Notes: generated by a model not told the origin, from the sequence alone. A stretch of DNA of 64,000 bases from Thermoplasmata archaeon (GCA_015063225.1 SUSU01000006.1:17366-81365), one strand, 5' to 3'; shown: positions 1 through 7,763, counted from the stretch's first letter. Made by a program: numbers and translations.

Positions 1-1179
1 GGCGGGAATGCCGGTATCGTCACGGGCCGTTTCATCGCTGCAGCGGCCTCATGCTTCTTCATGACGTTGGTGTTTTTCGCCCATTTCTCCGCCACGCCGT
101 CCTATTCCATGGACCGCATGGGGACGGACGCAGCCCTCGCGGGTTTCGTCGCGGGCGTGTTCATCCTCGGCGATATCGCCGGGAGGATACTGCTCAGAAA
201 CCGCATCTGGCTCATCGGCCCCAACCGCTTATGCCTCCTCTCCATGGCGGCCGGTACGGGGATATCCGTCCTGTATTTCCTGACCGATGATGTGACCGCG
301 GTATGTCTTATCGGCGTTGTTCACGGGTTCACCTACGGCGTCGCGGAACTCTGCGTATTCGCAAGGGTGACCGCGGACCTGCCTGAGTCGGTCAGGGGGA
401 AGGGACTCGGTTACTTCACGCTCAGCTACAGCCTCGCCTGCGCACTCGGACCGTTCCTCAGCATCGTGATGGTGAACGAGGGTCTCTACGACGAGGTCTT
501 CATGCTGGGATTGGCGGCTTCCGCTCTGTCCGCGGTATGCGCACTCGCGATGGGGAGGGATACCCCGCCCGAGGACAATCTCGATGAATCCGCCGATGTC
601 CCACAGCATAATGCGGTCCTCGGTGCGCTGCCCATATCCGTCATCACCCTCGTCTTCCTGATCTCGTATTCCGGAGTCCTGACTTTCATCGCCCCCTATG
701 GCATCGAAATGGGCATCGAATCCTACGCCGCGGTCTTCTACATCGTATTGGCAATCGCCACCGTGGTGAGCCGCATACTGATAATGGGGAGGTACGACCG
801 CATCGGACCCGACCTCGTCCTCATCCCGACCTTCATCATCTTTACCATCGGGATGGTCCTCATGGGTTTCGCTTCCGTGGGTGCCGTCCTGCTGGTCTCC
901 GCTTTCCTCATCGGCCTTGCGCTCGGCACGGTGATGTCATCGAGCCAGGTGATTGCTGTGGAGGGCCTTCATCCGAGGGAACAGGGTACCGCCCTCGCCA
1001 CCGTACAGGTGTTCATAGACCTGTCATACATCATCGGACCCGTTGCGTACGGGGCGGTCCTCTCCGGCACCGGCTACTCGGACTGCTACATGATAATGGG
1101 TATCCTGGGTATCGTGGCCCTGCTGATGTACCTGCTGACCTGTTCGTCCTTCGCGGGAAAAAGAAAGAGGGGTCACTGA
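1..1179 (+). CDS. MFS transporter (5' end outside window)
   Basis: This is an integral membrane secondary transporter of the major facilitator superfamily; the substrate cannot be read from the sequence. The frame is open from base 1, and the first visible codons already encode helix-like sequence (FIAAAASCFFMTLVFF), so the true start lies upstream. About 392 residues are visible, close to a full MFS protein (about 400) lacking its first helix. The loop 'GFVAGVFILGDIAGR' is the usual motif A region between helices 2 and 3. A hydrophilic central loop near residues 180-195 separates the two six-helix halves. It ends TGA and overlaps the last 7 bases of the convergent small gene. Confidence 0.85.
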   Translation, partial: GGNAGIVTGRFIAAAASCFFMTLVFFAHFSATPSYSMDRMGTDAALAGFVAGVFILGDIAGRILLRNRIWLIGPNRLCLLSMAAGTGISVLYFLTDDVTAVCLIGVVHGFTYGVAELCVFARVTADLPESVRGKGLGYFTLSYSLACALGPFLSIVMVNEGLYDEVFMLGLAASALSAVCALAMGRDTPPEDNLDESADVPQHNAVLGALPISVITLVFLISYSGVLTFIAPYGIEMGIESYAAVFYIVLAIATVVSRILIMGRYDRIGPDLVLIPTFIIFTIGMVLMGFASVGAVLLVSAFLIGLALGTVMSSSQVIAVEGLHPREQGTALATVQVFIDLSYIIGPVAYGAVLSGTGYSDCYMIMGILGIVALLMYLLTCSSFAGKRKRGH

Positions 1180-1451
1180 TCGGATACGGACAGTTCGAGC
1201 TTCCCGAGCTTAGCGAAGATCTGAAGGACCGTACCCTCCCTGAACATGAACGTTCCCGAGGTGCGGATGCCGTGGAAGACGGACACCTCGACGAAATGCT
1301 CCCCGGGTTCTACGTCGAAGAAGATGGTGCCGTTGACGGTGATCTTCCCCACGTGCTTGTGGTCGACGGAGACGTGGAGGACGACGTTAGGCATCGAGAG
1401 GGTGTTCTTCCTCTTCACGGTGATCCTGACCTTGCCTTCCTCCGGGTCCAT
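1173..1451 (-). CDS. Small hypothetical beta-rich protein (92 aa)
   Basis: I do not recognise a named family. The 92-residue product starts MDPEEGKVRITVKRK and alternates hydrophobic and charged residues in a way that predicts a small all-beta domain. It has no signal peptide and no membrane segment, so it is probably cytoplasmic. It resembles the short PEGA or DUF2846-like beta-sandwich proteins only in general pattern ('DVEPGEHFVEVSVFHG'). It is convergent with the MFS gene and overlaps its stop codon by 7 bases. Coding potential is supported by GC-rich third positions and a plausible start; function is unknown. Confidence 0.6.
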   Translation of the reverse strand: MDPEEGKVRITVKRKNTLSMPNVVLHVSVDHKHVGKITVNGTIFFDVEPGEHFVEVSVFHGIRTSGTFMFREGTVLQIFAKLGKLELSVSDQ

Positions 1452-1524
1452 GCCCCTGCGATGCTGATGCCCGATAAATCGTTGACTGTGGTTGTTTATA
1501 TCCTGCGGTTTCCATCATCATGGC

Positions 1525-1839
1525 ATGAAGGACGTCAGGATAACCGTCATGCGCATCATCCGCCACGACGACCTCATCTCCCGGTTCGAGAACCCCATCG
1601 AGCACGCCTGTGACATGCTCGAGGGGATGGTGTTCGTCTCCCATGACGCTTCGAAGCCCGAGGGTATGTGCGATGCCGCCTGGCGCGTGATGCTCCCCTA
1701 TGTCAGGGAACTCGCCGAGGGAGGGGGCAATTTCTTCGACGGGTGGATGAAGGACCCCTATTCAGCTATGATATCCTGTGACGACGGATTCCGTCCCGTT
1801 TCTTTCTTATTAGAGACCGTTATTGGTGAATCTGAGTAA
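1525..1839 (+). CDS. TIGR04076 family protein
   Basis: This 104-residue protein belongs to the TIGR04076 family of uncharacterised small proteins common in methanogens and anaerobes. The diagnostic segments are 'MKDVRITVMRI' at the start, 'EGMCDAAWRVMLPYV' in the middle and 'GGNFFDGWMKDP' with 'MISCDDGFRPVSF' near the end. Two conserved cysteines (in PEGMCDA and MISCDD) suggest a redox or metal role, but none is established. I chose the ATG at 1525 rather than an upstream in-frame ATG because family members begin MKDVRI and because a TATA-like element (TTTATAT, about 1494-1500) lies about 27 nt before it. The trpB2 promoter follows its stop codon. Confidence 0.85.
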   Translation: MKDVRITVMRIIRHDDLISRFENPIEHACDMLEGMVFVSHDASKPEGMCDAAWRVMLPYVRELAEGGGNFFDGWMKDPYSAMISCDDGFRPVSFLLETVIGESE

Positions 1840-1840
1840 T

Positions 1841-1876
1841 AATGTATATTTCTATACACTAATGTATATATTATAG
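1841..1876 (+). promoter_or_regulatory. trpB2 promoter with palindromic operator candidate
   Basis: The 55-base gap before trpB2 contains a perfect inverted repeat, TGTATA-TTTC-TATACA, at 1843-1858. The string AATGTATAT occurs at 1841-1849 and again at 1861-1869, the second copy forming the likely TATA box about 28 nt before the ATG at 1895. A dimeric regulator bound to the palindrome would sit directly upstream of the TATA box. The regulator is not identified. Confidence 0.55.
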
Positions 1877-1894
1877 ACATCAGATTGACCAGGC

Positions 1895-3229
1895 ATGTCT
1901 ATCCCTAAGGATGCTAGAATCAATCTCTCTCCGGAAGACATTCCGAAGAAATGGTACAACTTCGCCGCCGAGGTCCCCGATATCAAACCCCCGATCAACC
2001 CCGGGACCAAAGAGCCCGCCAAGCCCGAGGACTTCGAGCCCATCTTCTGTAAGGAGATCATCAGGCAGGAGGGCTCCACGGAGAGGTTCATCAACATCCC
2101 CGAGGAGGTCCGCGACAACCTCATCTACCTCAACCGCCCCGCTCCCCTGCAGAGGGCGTACAGGCTCGAGAAGGCTCTGAAGACCCCCGCCAGGATCTAC
2201 TTCAAGAGGGAGGACATGAGCCCCCTCGGAAGCCACAAGGGTAACACCGCCCTCGCTCAGGCGTTCTACAACGCCGATGCCGGTATCCACACCCTCACCA
2301 CCGAGACCGGTGCCGGCCAGTGGGGAACCGCCCTCGCCATGGTCTCCAACCTCTACGACATCAAGACTACTGTTTTCATGGTCAAGGGAAGCTTCATGGC
2401 GAAGCCCCTGAGGAAGACCATCATCAACACCTACGGCGCCACTATCTACGCCTCCCCGTCCGAGTACACCGAGTTCGGGAAGAAGGTGCTCAAGGAGCAC
2501 CCCGACACCTCCGGTTCCCTCGGTATCGCCATCTCCGAGGCCTGCGAGATGGCCGCCAAGGACGAGCACACCTGCTATTCCCTGGGATCTGTGCTGAACC
2601 ATGTCATGCTCCATCAGTCCGTCATCGGTCTCGAGACCATGCAGCAGATGGACATCGGCGAGATCGACCCCGACTACGTCATCGCCTGCGCCGGAGGAGG
2701 CTCCAACTTCGCCGGAATGGTCCTCCCCATGCTCGGTGAGAAGATGGCCGGAAGGAAGTTCGCCGACACCCAGTTCATCGCCGTCGAGCCCAAGGCCGCC
2801 CCGTCCCTCACCAAGGGAGAGTACAAGTACGACTACGGGGACACCGCCGGGTTTACCCCGCTCCTCATGATGTACACCCTCGGAAGCGACTACATCCCCT
2901 CCGCCATCCACGCCGGAGGACTCAGGTACCACGGGATGTCTCCGCTGGTCTCCGCCGCCTACGACAGGAACCTCATCACCGCCCGCTCCTACGACCAGAC
3001 GCAGACCTTCGAGGCCGGTCTCATGTTCGCCAGGACCGAGGGCATCATCCCCGCTCCCGAATCCTGCCACGCCCTCAAGGCCGCCATCGACGTCGCCCTC
3101 GAGTGCAAGGAGAAGAAGGAGGAGAAGGACATCGTGTTCTGCCTCTCCGGACACGGTCTGCTCGACCTGTACGGCTACGAGCAGTACATGGACGGCACCC
3201 TCCCCTCCTCCGACAGGAACGATCTCTGA
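1895..3229 (+). CDS. trpB2: Tryptophan synthase beta chain, TrpB2 type
   Basis: A PLP enzyme that joins indole with serine to give tryptophan. The 444-residue length, the long N-terminal extension and the segment 'RPAPLQRAYRLEKAL' mark it as TrpB2 (TIGR01415) rather than the shorter TrpB1. Lys115 in 'SPLGSHKGNTA' is the expected Schiff-base lysine, 'TETGAGQWG' (about 137-145) is the substrate loop, and 'CAGGGSNFAG' is the phosphate-binding glycine loop. No trpA or other trp gene is adjacent. TrpB2 proteins are known to work without TrpA, possibly salvaging free indole. It has its own promoter with a palindrome and a strong hairpin terminator, so it is probably monocistronic. Confidence 0.93.
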   Translation: MSIPKDARINLSPEDIPKKWYNFAAEVPDIKPPINPGTKEPAKPEDFEPIFCKEIIRQEGSTERFINIPEEVRDNLIYLNRPAPLQRAYRLEKALKTPARIYFKREDMSPLGSHKGNTALAQAFYNADAGIHTLTTETGAGQWGTALAMVSNLYDIKTTVFMVKGSFMAKPLRKTIINTYGATIYASPSEYTEFGKKVLKEHPDTSGSLGIAISEACEMAAKDEHTCYSLGSVLNHVMLHQSVIGLETMQQMDIGEIDPDYVIACAGGGSNFAGMVLPMLGEKMAGRKFADTQFIAVEPKAAPSLTKGEYKYDYGDTAGFTPLLMMYTLGSDYIPSAIHAGGLRYHGMSPLVSAAYDRNLITARSYDQTQTFEAGLMFARTEGIIPAPESCHALKAAIDVALECKEKKEEKDIVFCLSGHGLLDLYGYEQYMDGTLPSSDRNDL

Positions 3230-3237
3230 AACCCATT

Positions 3238-3264
3238 ACCGGGCTCCGGCCCGGTTCCTTTTTC
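3238..3264 (+). terminator. trpB2 terminator
   Basis: A 7-bp stem ACCGGGC/GCCCGGT with a 4-base loop is followed by TCCTTTTT, right after the trpB2 stop codon. Confidence 0.6.
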
Positions 3265-3265
3265 C

Positions 3266-3577
3266 CATCAACACGCTGGTAACCTAACCCGTCATCAACA
3301 CGGAGGTCACCTATCCCCGCCGGATCACGTGTAGTTCACCGCCGTGTTGGTCACTATTCGTTCCGGGTCTCCCGTACACGCTTTTCCGGAGGGTCGGAAG
3401 CCCGATACGGTGCCTGGGATGGCCCAGGGGCAAAAATAGCATGCTGAAGGTAGGTAAGTCCCTTCGTCGATGATGCGGCTACCTGGGCCGTTCTAGGTGT
3501 AAACGGGGGCAAGTCCGCTCGGACGGTCCCCATCAACACGGAGGTCACCTACGCCTCACCAACACGCTGGTAACCTA
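3266..3577 (+). repeat. Element bounded by paired 21-bp repeats, possible structured RNA
   Basis: Four copies of a 21-base unit of consensus CATCAACACGSWGGTMACCTA lie at 3266-3286, 3293-3313, 3531-3551 and 3557-3577. The outer pair share the variant CGCTGGTAACC, and the inner pair share CGGAGGTCACC, so the order is A-B-core-B-A with all four in the same direction. A degenerate fifth copy (16 of 21 matching) lies inverted at 3332-3352. The core between them contains nested helices: GGCCCAGG (3419-3426) can pair with CCTGGGCC (about 3482-3489) or with an upstream CCTGGG, and a GGGG...GTCC-GCTC-GGAC...CCCC hairpin sits just before the right repeats. I see no coding sequence. It could be a non-coding RNA, a non-autonomous mobile element, or a protein-binding site. 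Confidence 0.5.
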
Positions 3578-3611
3578 TGCTACAAAAGAAATCTGGCTCT
3601 TATGAAAAATA

Positions 3612-3632
3612 AGGGGTGTTTCACACCCCTAA
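3612..3632 (-). terminator. Terminator of the NifX-like gene
   Basis: An AGGGGTGT/ACACCCCT hairpin with a 3-base loop is followed, on the minus strand, by TTATTTTTC. It closes the minus-strand NifX-like gene. Confidence 0.6.
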
Positions 3633-3636
3633 AAGT

Positions 3637-4008
3637 TTAGTGGTGGCAGCCGCCCTGACAGCTGTGACCGCCGTCGTGGTGGCCGCAGGTGGGGTCGGTA
3701 CTCGAGGAGAGGTTACCCGCGAGGAACGCCTCGACGGCCTTGTCGGAGTCACCGCTGTTGCCGGGATAGGTCTCGATACCCATCCTGCCGAGGGCCATGA
3801 TTGCTCCTCCTCCGACTCCTCCGCATATGAGCTTGGAGACGCCGAGGTTCTTGAGGTAGACCGTGAGGGCCTCATGCCCTGCGCCGCCGTTGTCGATGAC
3901 GCGGGAGGAGACGACCTTGTTGTCCTCGATCTCGTAGAGCTTGAACTGCTGCGTGTGTCCGAAATGCTGGAAGATTTCGCCGTTCCAGTATGTGGTAGCG
4001 ATTATCAT
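3637..4008 (-). CDS. NifX/NifB-associated domain protein with metal-binding tail
   Basis: A 123-residue protein of the dinitrogenase iron-molybdenum cofactor biosynthesis family (NifX/NafY/NifB C-terminal fold), whose members bind Fe-S or FeMo-type cluster precursors. The fold markers are the N-terminal 'MIIATTYWNGEIFQHFGHTQQF' pattern, with 'FGH' as the likely cluster loop, and 'LICGGVGGGAIMAL' in the second half. Residues 108-123 form a tail with five His and three Cys (CGHHDGGHSCQGGCHH), probably a separate metal site. No nif gene is adjacent, so a role in nitrogen fixation is not implied. Orphan members are common in methanogens, perhaps as Fe-S or metal carriers. Confidence 0.85.
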   Translation of the reverse strand: MIIATTYWNGEIFQHFGHTQQFKLYEIEDNKVVSSRVIDNGGAGHEALTVYLKNLGVSKLICGGVGGGAIMALGRMGIETYPGNSGDSDKAVEAFLAGNLSSSTDPTCGHHDGGHSCQGGCHH

Positions 4009-4067
4009 CAGGCAACAAGGATGCTCTTCGGATAGATAGCACTATCCCGAAATCGGATTGTCATCGG

Positions 4068-4232
4068 TCAACCGAGCAGAATGTTCTTCGCAACGGTCCA
4101 TACGGCGAGTGCGATGAGGATGAAGCCGCCTATGTAGCCAGCCGTCTTGGACCTGTTTGCGCCGAAACGGCTCCCGATGTACATCCCTAATGTGCTGAGG
4201 ATGTCCAGGGACAGGAATGCGGCGATAATCAT
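4068..4232 (-). pseudogene. MntP-like C-terminal half (54 aa), relic or mini-protein
   Basis: A 54-codon frame starts at the ATG at 4232 and reads MIIAAFLSLDILSTLGMYIG, followed by 'SRFGANRSKTAGYIGGFILIAL'. This pattern (two helices around GxxxGxRFG...K...GG.ILI) matches the C-terminal repeat of the MntP/DUF204 manganese exporter, which is normally about 180 residues. The N-terminal half is missing: upstream on the same strand there is only a non-hydrophobic open frame and then the promoter of the divergent transporter. It could be a decayed mntP or a real short membrane protein. The upstream gene on the same strand is far away, so it would need its own promoter. Confidence 0.45.
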
Positions 4233-4349
4233 TTTGAACCGTGGTTTGGGGTTGCAAACCGGGGCCGGTATATGCCCGAAATGCTGTGATGGGTAATCCC
4301 GGAGCGCAGGATTTGACTATGGGTTCCTACCCGAAACGTCAAAGAGCCA

Positions 4350-4361
4350 AAACATATTATC
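4350..4361 (+). promoter_or_regulatory. TATA box of the BASS/ArsB-like transporter
   Basis: AACATATTAT lies about 28 nt before the GTG start at 4383 with no ribosome-binding site between them, consistent with a leaderless message. Confidence 0.45.
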
Positions 4362-4382
4362 CGACCGCATCGCTTCCTAATT

Positions 4383-5342
4383 GTGAACGCTGCCTGGTTG
4401 CACCCGCTGCTAATGGTCGTTGCCGCGATTGCCGGTCTGGCCGCAGGCAGTATATCCGGTGCCGACGAATCCATATCCTGGCTCATCGAACCGTTCCTCA
4501 TCGTCATGCTCTTCTCGGTGTTCCTCTGCATCGATGTCGGGGATGTCGGCAGGTCTCTTTCAAACAGGCGTTTCCTGTTCGCTGCACTTCTCATAAACTT
4601 CGTTTGGACCCCCGTTCTCGCATATCTCCTCGGAATCGGATTCTTCGGGGATTCAGTCGATGCGAGGATCGGGCTGATAATGCTCCTCGTCACGCCCTGT
4701 ACCGATTGGTATCTCGTTTTCACCTCGATCGCCAAGGGGAATGTCCCCCTCAGCGGTTCCCTGCTGCCGTTCAACCTGGTCCTCCAGGTCCTGCTTCTTC
4801 CGGTCTACATAGAACTGTTCGTGGGTTCTGACGCATCCTTCGATATGCTCAGGATGTTCATCGACATGGGGATTATTCTCATCCCCCTAGCCGCGGCCGC
4901 CGTCGTGAGAATCATCGCCTCCAGCTGCGCCCCCGTCCTCAGGATCACGGAATCAGTGAATTCCAGGGCGGATTCGATTCAGCTTTTCTTCCTCTGTCTT
5001 GCTATCGCGGTCATGTTCGCGGCCGAGAGCACCGTCCTCTCCGATAATTTGGGATTGTTGGCCGAGACCCTTCTCCCACTCATCGCTTTCTTCGTCATAA
5101 ACTACATTCTGGCTCATATGGTTTCCAGGATGTTGTCCTTCCCCTATGACGACTGCACATCCTTGACGTTCACCACCATGGCGAGGAACTCCCCGTTGGC
5201 CCTTGCCATCGCAGTCATGGTCTTCCCGGACCAGCCCATAGTCATGCTGATGCTGGTCATCGGCCCACTGATCGAACTCCCCATACTGTCGGTGGCGGCG
5301 AGTCTGCGTCTCAGGGGCAGGAAATCAGCCCAATCCTCGTGA
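4383..5342 (+). CDS. Arsenite/bile-acid-type (BASS superfamily) membrane transporter
   Basis: A 319-residue membrane protein with about ten hydrophobic helices. The segment 'LLVTPCTDWYLVFTSIAKGN' followed by 'LSGSLLPFNLVLQVLLLPVY' matches the subgroup usually annotated as arsenic resistance protein (ACR3-like), which carries a cysteine in the fourth helix. Transport of arsenite is therefore plausible but not proved, since other BASS proteins move organic anions. The GTG at 4383 is chosen because it sits about 28 nt after a TATA box. It is followed after 68 bases by an HxlR-type regulator on the same strand, which may control it. Confidence 0.78.
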   Translation: MNAAWLHPLLMVVAAIAGLAAGSISGADESISWLIEPFLIVMLFSVFLCIDVGDVGRSLSNRRFLFAALLINFVWTPVLAYLLGIGFFGDSVDARIGLIMLLVTPCTDWYLVFTSIAKGNVPLSGSLLPFNLVLQVLLLPVYIELFVGSDASFDMLRMFIDMGIILIPLAAAAVVRIIASSCAPVLRITESVNSRADSIQLFFLCLAIAVMFAAESTVLSDNLGLLAETLLPLIAFFVINYILAHMVSRMLSFPYDDCTSLTFTTMARNSPLALAIAVMVFPDQPIVMLMLVIGPLIELPILSVAASLRLRGRKSAQSS

Positions 5343-5410
5343 TAATCTGTGATAATCACTCGGTTTAGAAAAGATACTAAATATCTAACCGCTCATGGTC
5401 GCCCGATATC

Positions 5411-5767
5411 ATGGACCACAGCTGTACCGTCTACCGCACAATGGATTATCTTTCCCGCAGATGGGCGGTACTGATCCTCTGTGAGCTCAACAAGGGCGAG
5501 GAATGGAAGCGTTTCTCCGACATCCGTAGGTCTATGAAGGACGTCACCCCCAAGATCCTCACCGAGCGCCTCAGGGAACTCGAGGCGGAGGGACTGGTGG
5601 AGAACAGGGTGGATTCCTCCTGTGTTCCCATCAGGAGCGAGTACCGTCTCACCCCCGCTAGCCGCGAGCTCATGGACGTCATCCACGAACTCAAGATGTG
5701 GGCGCTGAAATGGAAGATCGATAATCCTGATTGCGCCAAATCGAACTGCCAATTCTGCGAATTGTGA
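5411..5767 (+). CDS. HxlR-family transcriptional regulator
   Basis: A 118-residue winged-helix DNA-binding protein of the HxlR/MarR-like group. The family signature is visible as 'CTVYRTMDYLSRRWAVLILCEL' (residues 5-26), 'RFSDIRRSMKDVTPKILTERLRELEAEGLV' (the recognition region, about 35-64) and 'EYRLTPASRELMDVI'. Cys5 is the conserved redox-type cysteine. An unusual Cys cluster closes the protein (NPDCAKSNCQFCEL), so it may sense thiol-reactive metals or oxidants. It lies between the arsenite-type transporter and the symporter pair; the palindrome at 5816-5832 just downstream is a candidate binding site. Confidence 0.88.
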   Translation: MDHSCTVYRTMDYLSRRWAVLILCELNKGEEWKRFSDIRRSMKDVTPKILTERLRELEAEGLVENRVDSSCVPIRSEYRLTPASRELMDVIHELKMWALKWKIDNPDCAKSNCQFCEL

Positions 5768-5782
5768 TGTTTTTCCCGTTCG

Positions 5783-5832
5783 GATTATATATCACATTGA
5801 AGTACGGTGTGTTAAGTGCTAACAATTAGCAC
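5783..5832 (+). promoter_or_regulatory. Promoter and operator of the symporter unit
   Basis: A TATA box (ATTATATATC, 5784-5793) is followed by a perfect inverted repeat GTGCTAA-CAA-TTAGCAC at 5816-5832. The palindrome falls where the transcription start is expected and ends 13 nt before the ATG at 5846. Binding there would block transcription initiation. Confidence 0.6.
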
Positions 5833-5845
5833 GCGGATTGATAGA

Positions 5846-5977
5846 ATGAGTTTCTTCGGTTTGACGGACCCGTGGATCATCGGAGCGTACATCGGATGCT
5901 TCATCAGCGTGATCCTGTGCTGCTACGTGGGATTGAAGGCTAAAGGCCTCTCTGACGATGATGAGGGTGAGGACTGA
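5846..5977 (+). CDS. Symporter small accessory protein (43 aa)
   Basis: A short gene reading MSFFGLTDPWIIGAYIGCFI, then one continuing hydrophobic helix and an acidic tail ending DDDEGED. Small single-helix proteins of this form (LTDPWIIGAYIGCF) are known to precede SSS-family transporters in archaea and anaerobic bacteria and are annotated as symporter small accessory proteins. Its TGA overlaps the ATG of the symporter (ATGA), so the two are translationally coupled and probably form one membrane complex. It is preceded by the operator-containing promoter. Confidence 0.8.
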   Translation: MSFFGLTDPWIIGAYIGCFISVILCCYVGLKAKGLSDDDEGED

Positions 5978-7611
5978 TGGCCGACGGCGTGTCCCTGCCG
6001 ATCTTCGGCGCCATGCTTGTGGTCTTTTCTGTAATCACCATCCTCCTCGGGCTCTACGGTTACCGCAACACGAAGAACAACGGTGAGTTCCTTCTCGGAA
6101 GGAACAAGACCAGCCCGGTGATCATCGGATTATCGTACGGGGCGACTTTCCTCTCCGCTTCCGCCGTCATCGGTTTCGGCGGTCAGGCGGCGACGCACGG
6201 TCTCACCGTCATGTGGCTGTGCTTCCTCAACCTGTTCGTCGGTCTCTTCATCGCATTCCTCATCTTCGGTCCGCGCACCAGGCGCATCGGGCGCAAACTC
6301 GGCGCCGCCACCTTCGCGGATCTCCTCGGTAAGATGTACCGCTCCAAGGGGATCCGTGCCTTCACCGCTATCCTCATCATCGTGATGATGCCCATCTACT
6401 GCGCAGCCGTCCTCAAAGGAGGCGTCAACTCCGTCGCAGTCCTTACCGGACTGAACGACCTCTACGACGCCATCCTCATCATCATGGCCGTCATCGTCGG
6501 TGTCTACGTCGTGTACGGGGGAATCATCGCCGTCATGTACAACGACGCCCTCCAGGCCGGCATCATGTTCGCCGGCATGGCCGTAATCCTCGTTGTCACC
6601 TTCTCCACCCTCGGCGGGGTCACCCCCGCGTTCTCCGCACTCGAGAACATAGACGTCTCCGCCGCCGCGGGCGTCCTCGACGGGTTCACCGGATGGACCT
6701 CCGTCGCGGAACTCGGGAGCATGGAATGGATGCTCGTCGTCACCACCTTCCTCATGGGTGTCGGTCTCGGTGTCCTCACCCAGCCCCAGCTGATCGTCAG
6801 GTTCATGTCCGCCAAGGACGACAAGATGCTCAACAGGTCGCTCATCGTCGGCAGCATCTTCATGATGCTCATCGTCGGGTCCGCCTACACCTGCGGTGCC
6901 CTCTGCAATGTCTACTTCATGGACGAGCACGGACTCGCCGCCAGCAAGTACGTCGCCGGTCTCGGTCTCGGTACCGATTTCATCGTTCCGCAGTACATCC
7001 TCGAGCTCTTCGCCGGCGGATTCAGCGGCGATTTCTTCATCTGCCTGTTCCTGCTCTCCCTGGTATGTGCCAGCATCTCCACCATCAGCGCACTCATGCA
7101 CACCATCGGTGCCGCTGGTGGATACGATCTGTTCACCCTCATCGAGAACAGGAAGGAGAGGAGGGTCCTCGATTCCCAGAACATCAGGGTTAACAGGATC
7201 GTCACCGCTTTCATGATGGTGTTGGTCGTCGTGTACTGCTACATCATGCCCAACGACATCATCGCCAAGGCCACCTCCCTCTTCATGGGGATGACCGCCG
7301 CCGCTCTCCTCCCGTCCTACGTCCACGGCCTGTACGCCAAGGGCATCACTGACAAGAGGGCCGCCATCTGCAGCATAACCGCAGGTACCGTGTCGTACCT
7401 CTTCTGGGCTCTGTTCATCAATCAGTCCAGTTCGGTCTTCCTTCCCGTCTGCAAGTGGATCACCGGCAAGGCCGTGCTGTTCACCGGCCCCATCGCCTTC
7501 TGCGATGCCCTCGTGATCTCCCTGCCCCTCTCGATCGCGGTGTTCGCCATTGTGTGGTTCGTCGGGAAGCACACTTCCGCCAGTCCCGCACCCGCCGCCG
7601 GTGCTGAATGA
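5977..7611 (+). CDS. Sodium:solute symporter (SSS family)
   Basis: A 544-residue transporter with about 13 membrane helices, of the SSSF/PutP-like family that couples sodium entry to solute uptake. Family segments include 'FLLGRNKTSPVIIGLSYGATFLSASAVIGFGGQA' near residues 36-70 (quoted in parts: FLLGRNKTSP, GLSYGATFLSASAVIG) and 'PQLIVRFMSAKDDKML' in the middle. The loop 'GVLTQPQLIVR' after helix 7 is typical. The substrate is not evident; proline, acetate, pantothenate or other organic acids are all possible. It is coupled to the small accessory gene. A short inverted sequence and a TTTTTTAA run after the stop may end transcription. Confidence 0.88.
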   Translation: MADGVSLPIFGAMLVVFSVITILLGLYGYRNTKNNGEFLLGRNKTSPVIIGLSYGATFLSASAVIGFGGQAATHGLTVMWLCFLNLFVGLFIAFLIFGPRTRRIGRKLGAATFADLLGKMYRSKGIRAFTAILIIVMMPIYCAAVLKGGVNSVAVLTGLNDLYDAILIIMAVIVGVYVVYGGIIAVMYNDALQAGIMFAGMAVILVVTFSTLGGVTPAFSALENIDVSAAAGVLDGFTGWTSVAELGSMEWMLVVTTFLMGVGLGVLTQPQLIVRFMSAKDDKMLNRSLIVGSIFMMLIVGSAYTCGALCNVYFMDEHGLAASKYVAGLGLGTDFIVPQYILELFAGGFSGDFFICLFLLSLVCASISTISALMHTIGAAGGYDLFTLIENRKERRVLDSQNIRVNRIVTAFMMVLVVVYCYIMPNDIIAKATSLFMGMTAAALLPSYVHGLYAKGITDKRAAICSITAGTVSYLFWALFINQSSSVFLPVCKWITGKAVLFTGPIAFCDALVISLPLSIAVFAIVWFVGKHTSASPAPAAGAE

Positions 7612-7763
7612 GGGGTCCACAGTCCCTCTTAAACCCTTTAACTCTCCTTTTTTAATTTGGAAAAAACGAGCGGCATCACATCTTAGAGGATATGCAGCCT
7701 TTGAAAAACTGGAAAAAGTTTCCCTGCCGGTACACATCCGGCAGGGTCGTGTTTTAGGTATGA

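Noticed and set aside
3360..3530. RNase P RNA or SRP RNA
   Set aside because: I looked for the conserved blocks (GAGGAAAGUCC, ACAGAA, GGAAG...AGCAG) and found no complete set. A resemblance of GGTAGGTAAGTCCC to the RNase P motif is too weak.
3266..3577. CRISPR array
   Set aside because: The repeats are only 21 bases, occur in two variants and are paired with 5-6-base gaps around a 217-base core. There is no regular spacer pattern and no cas gene in the window.
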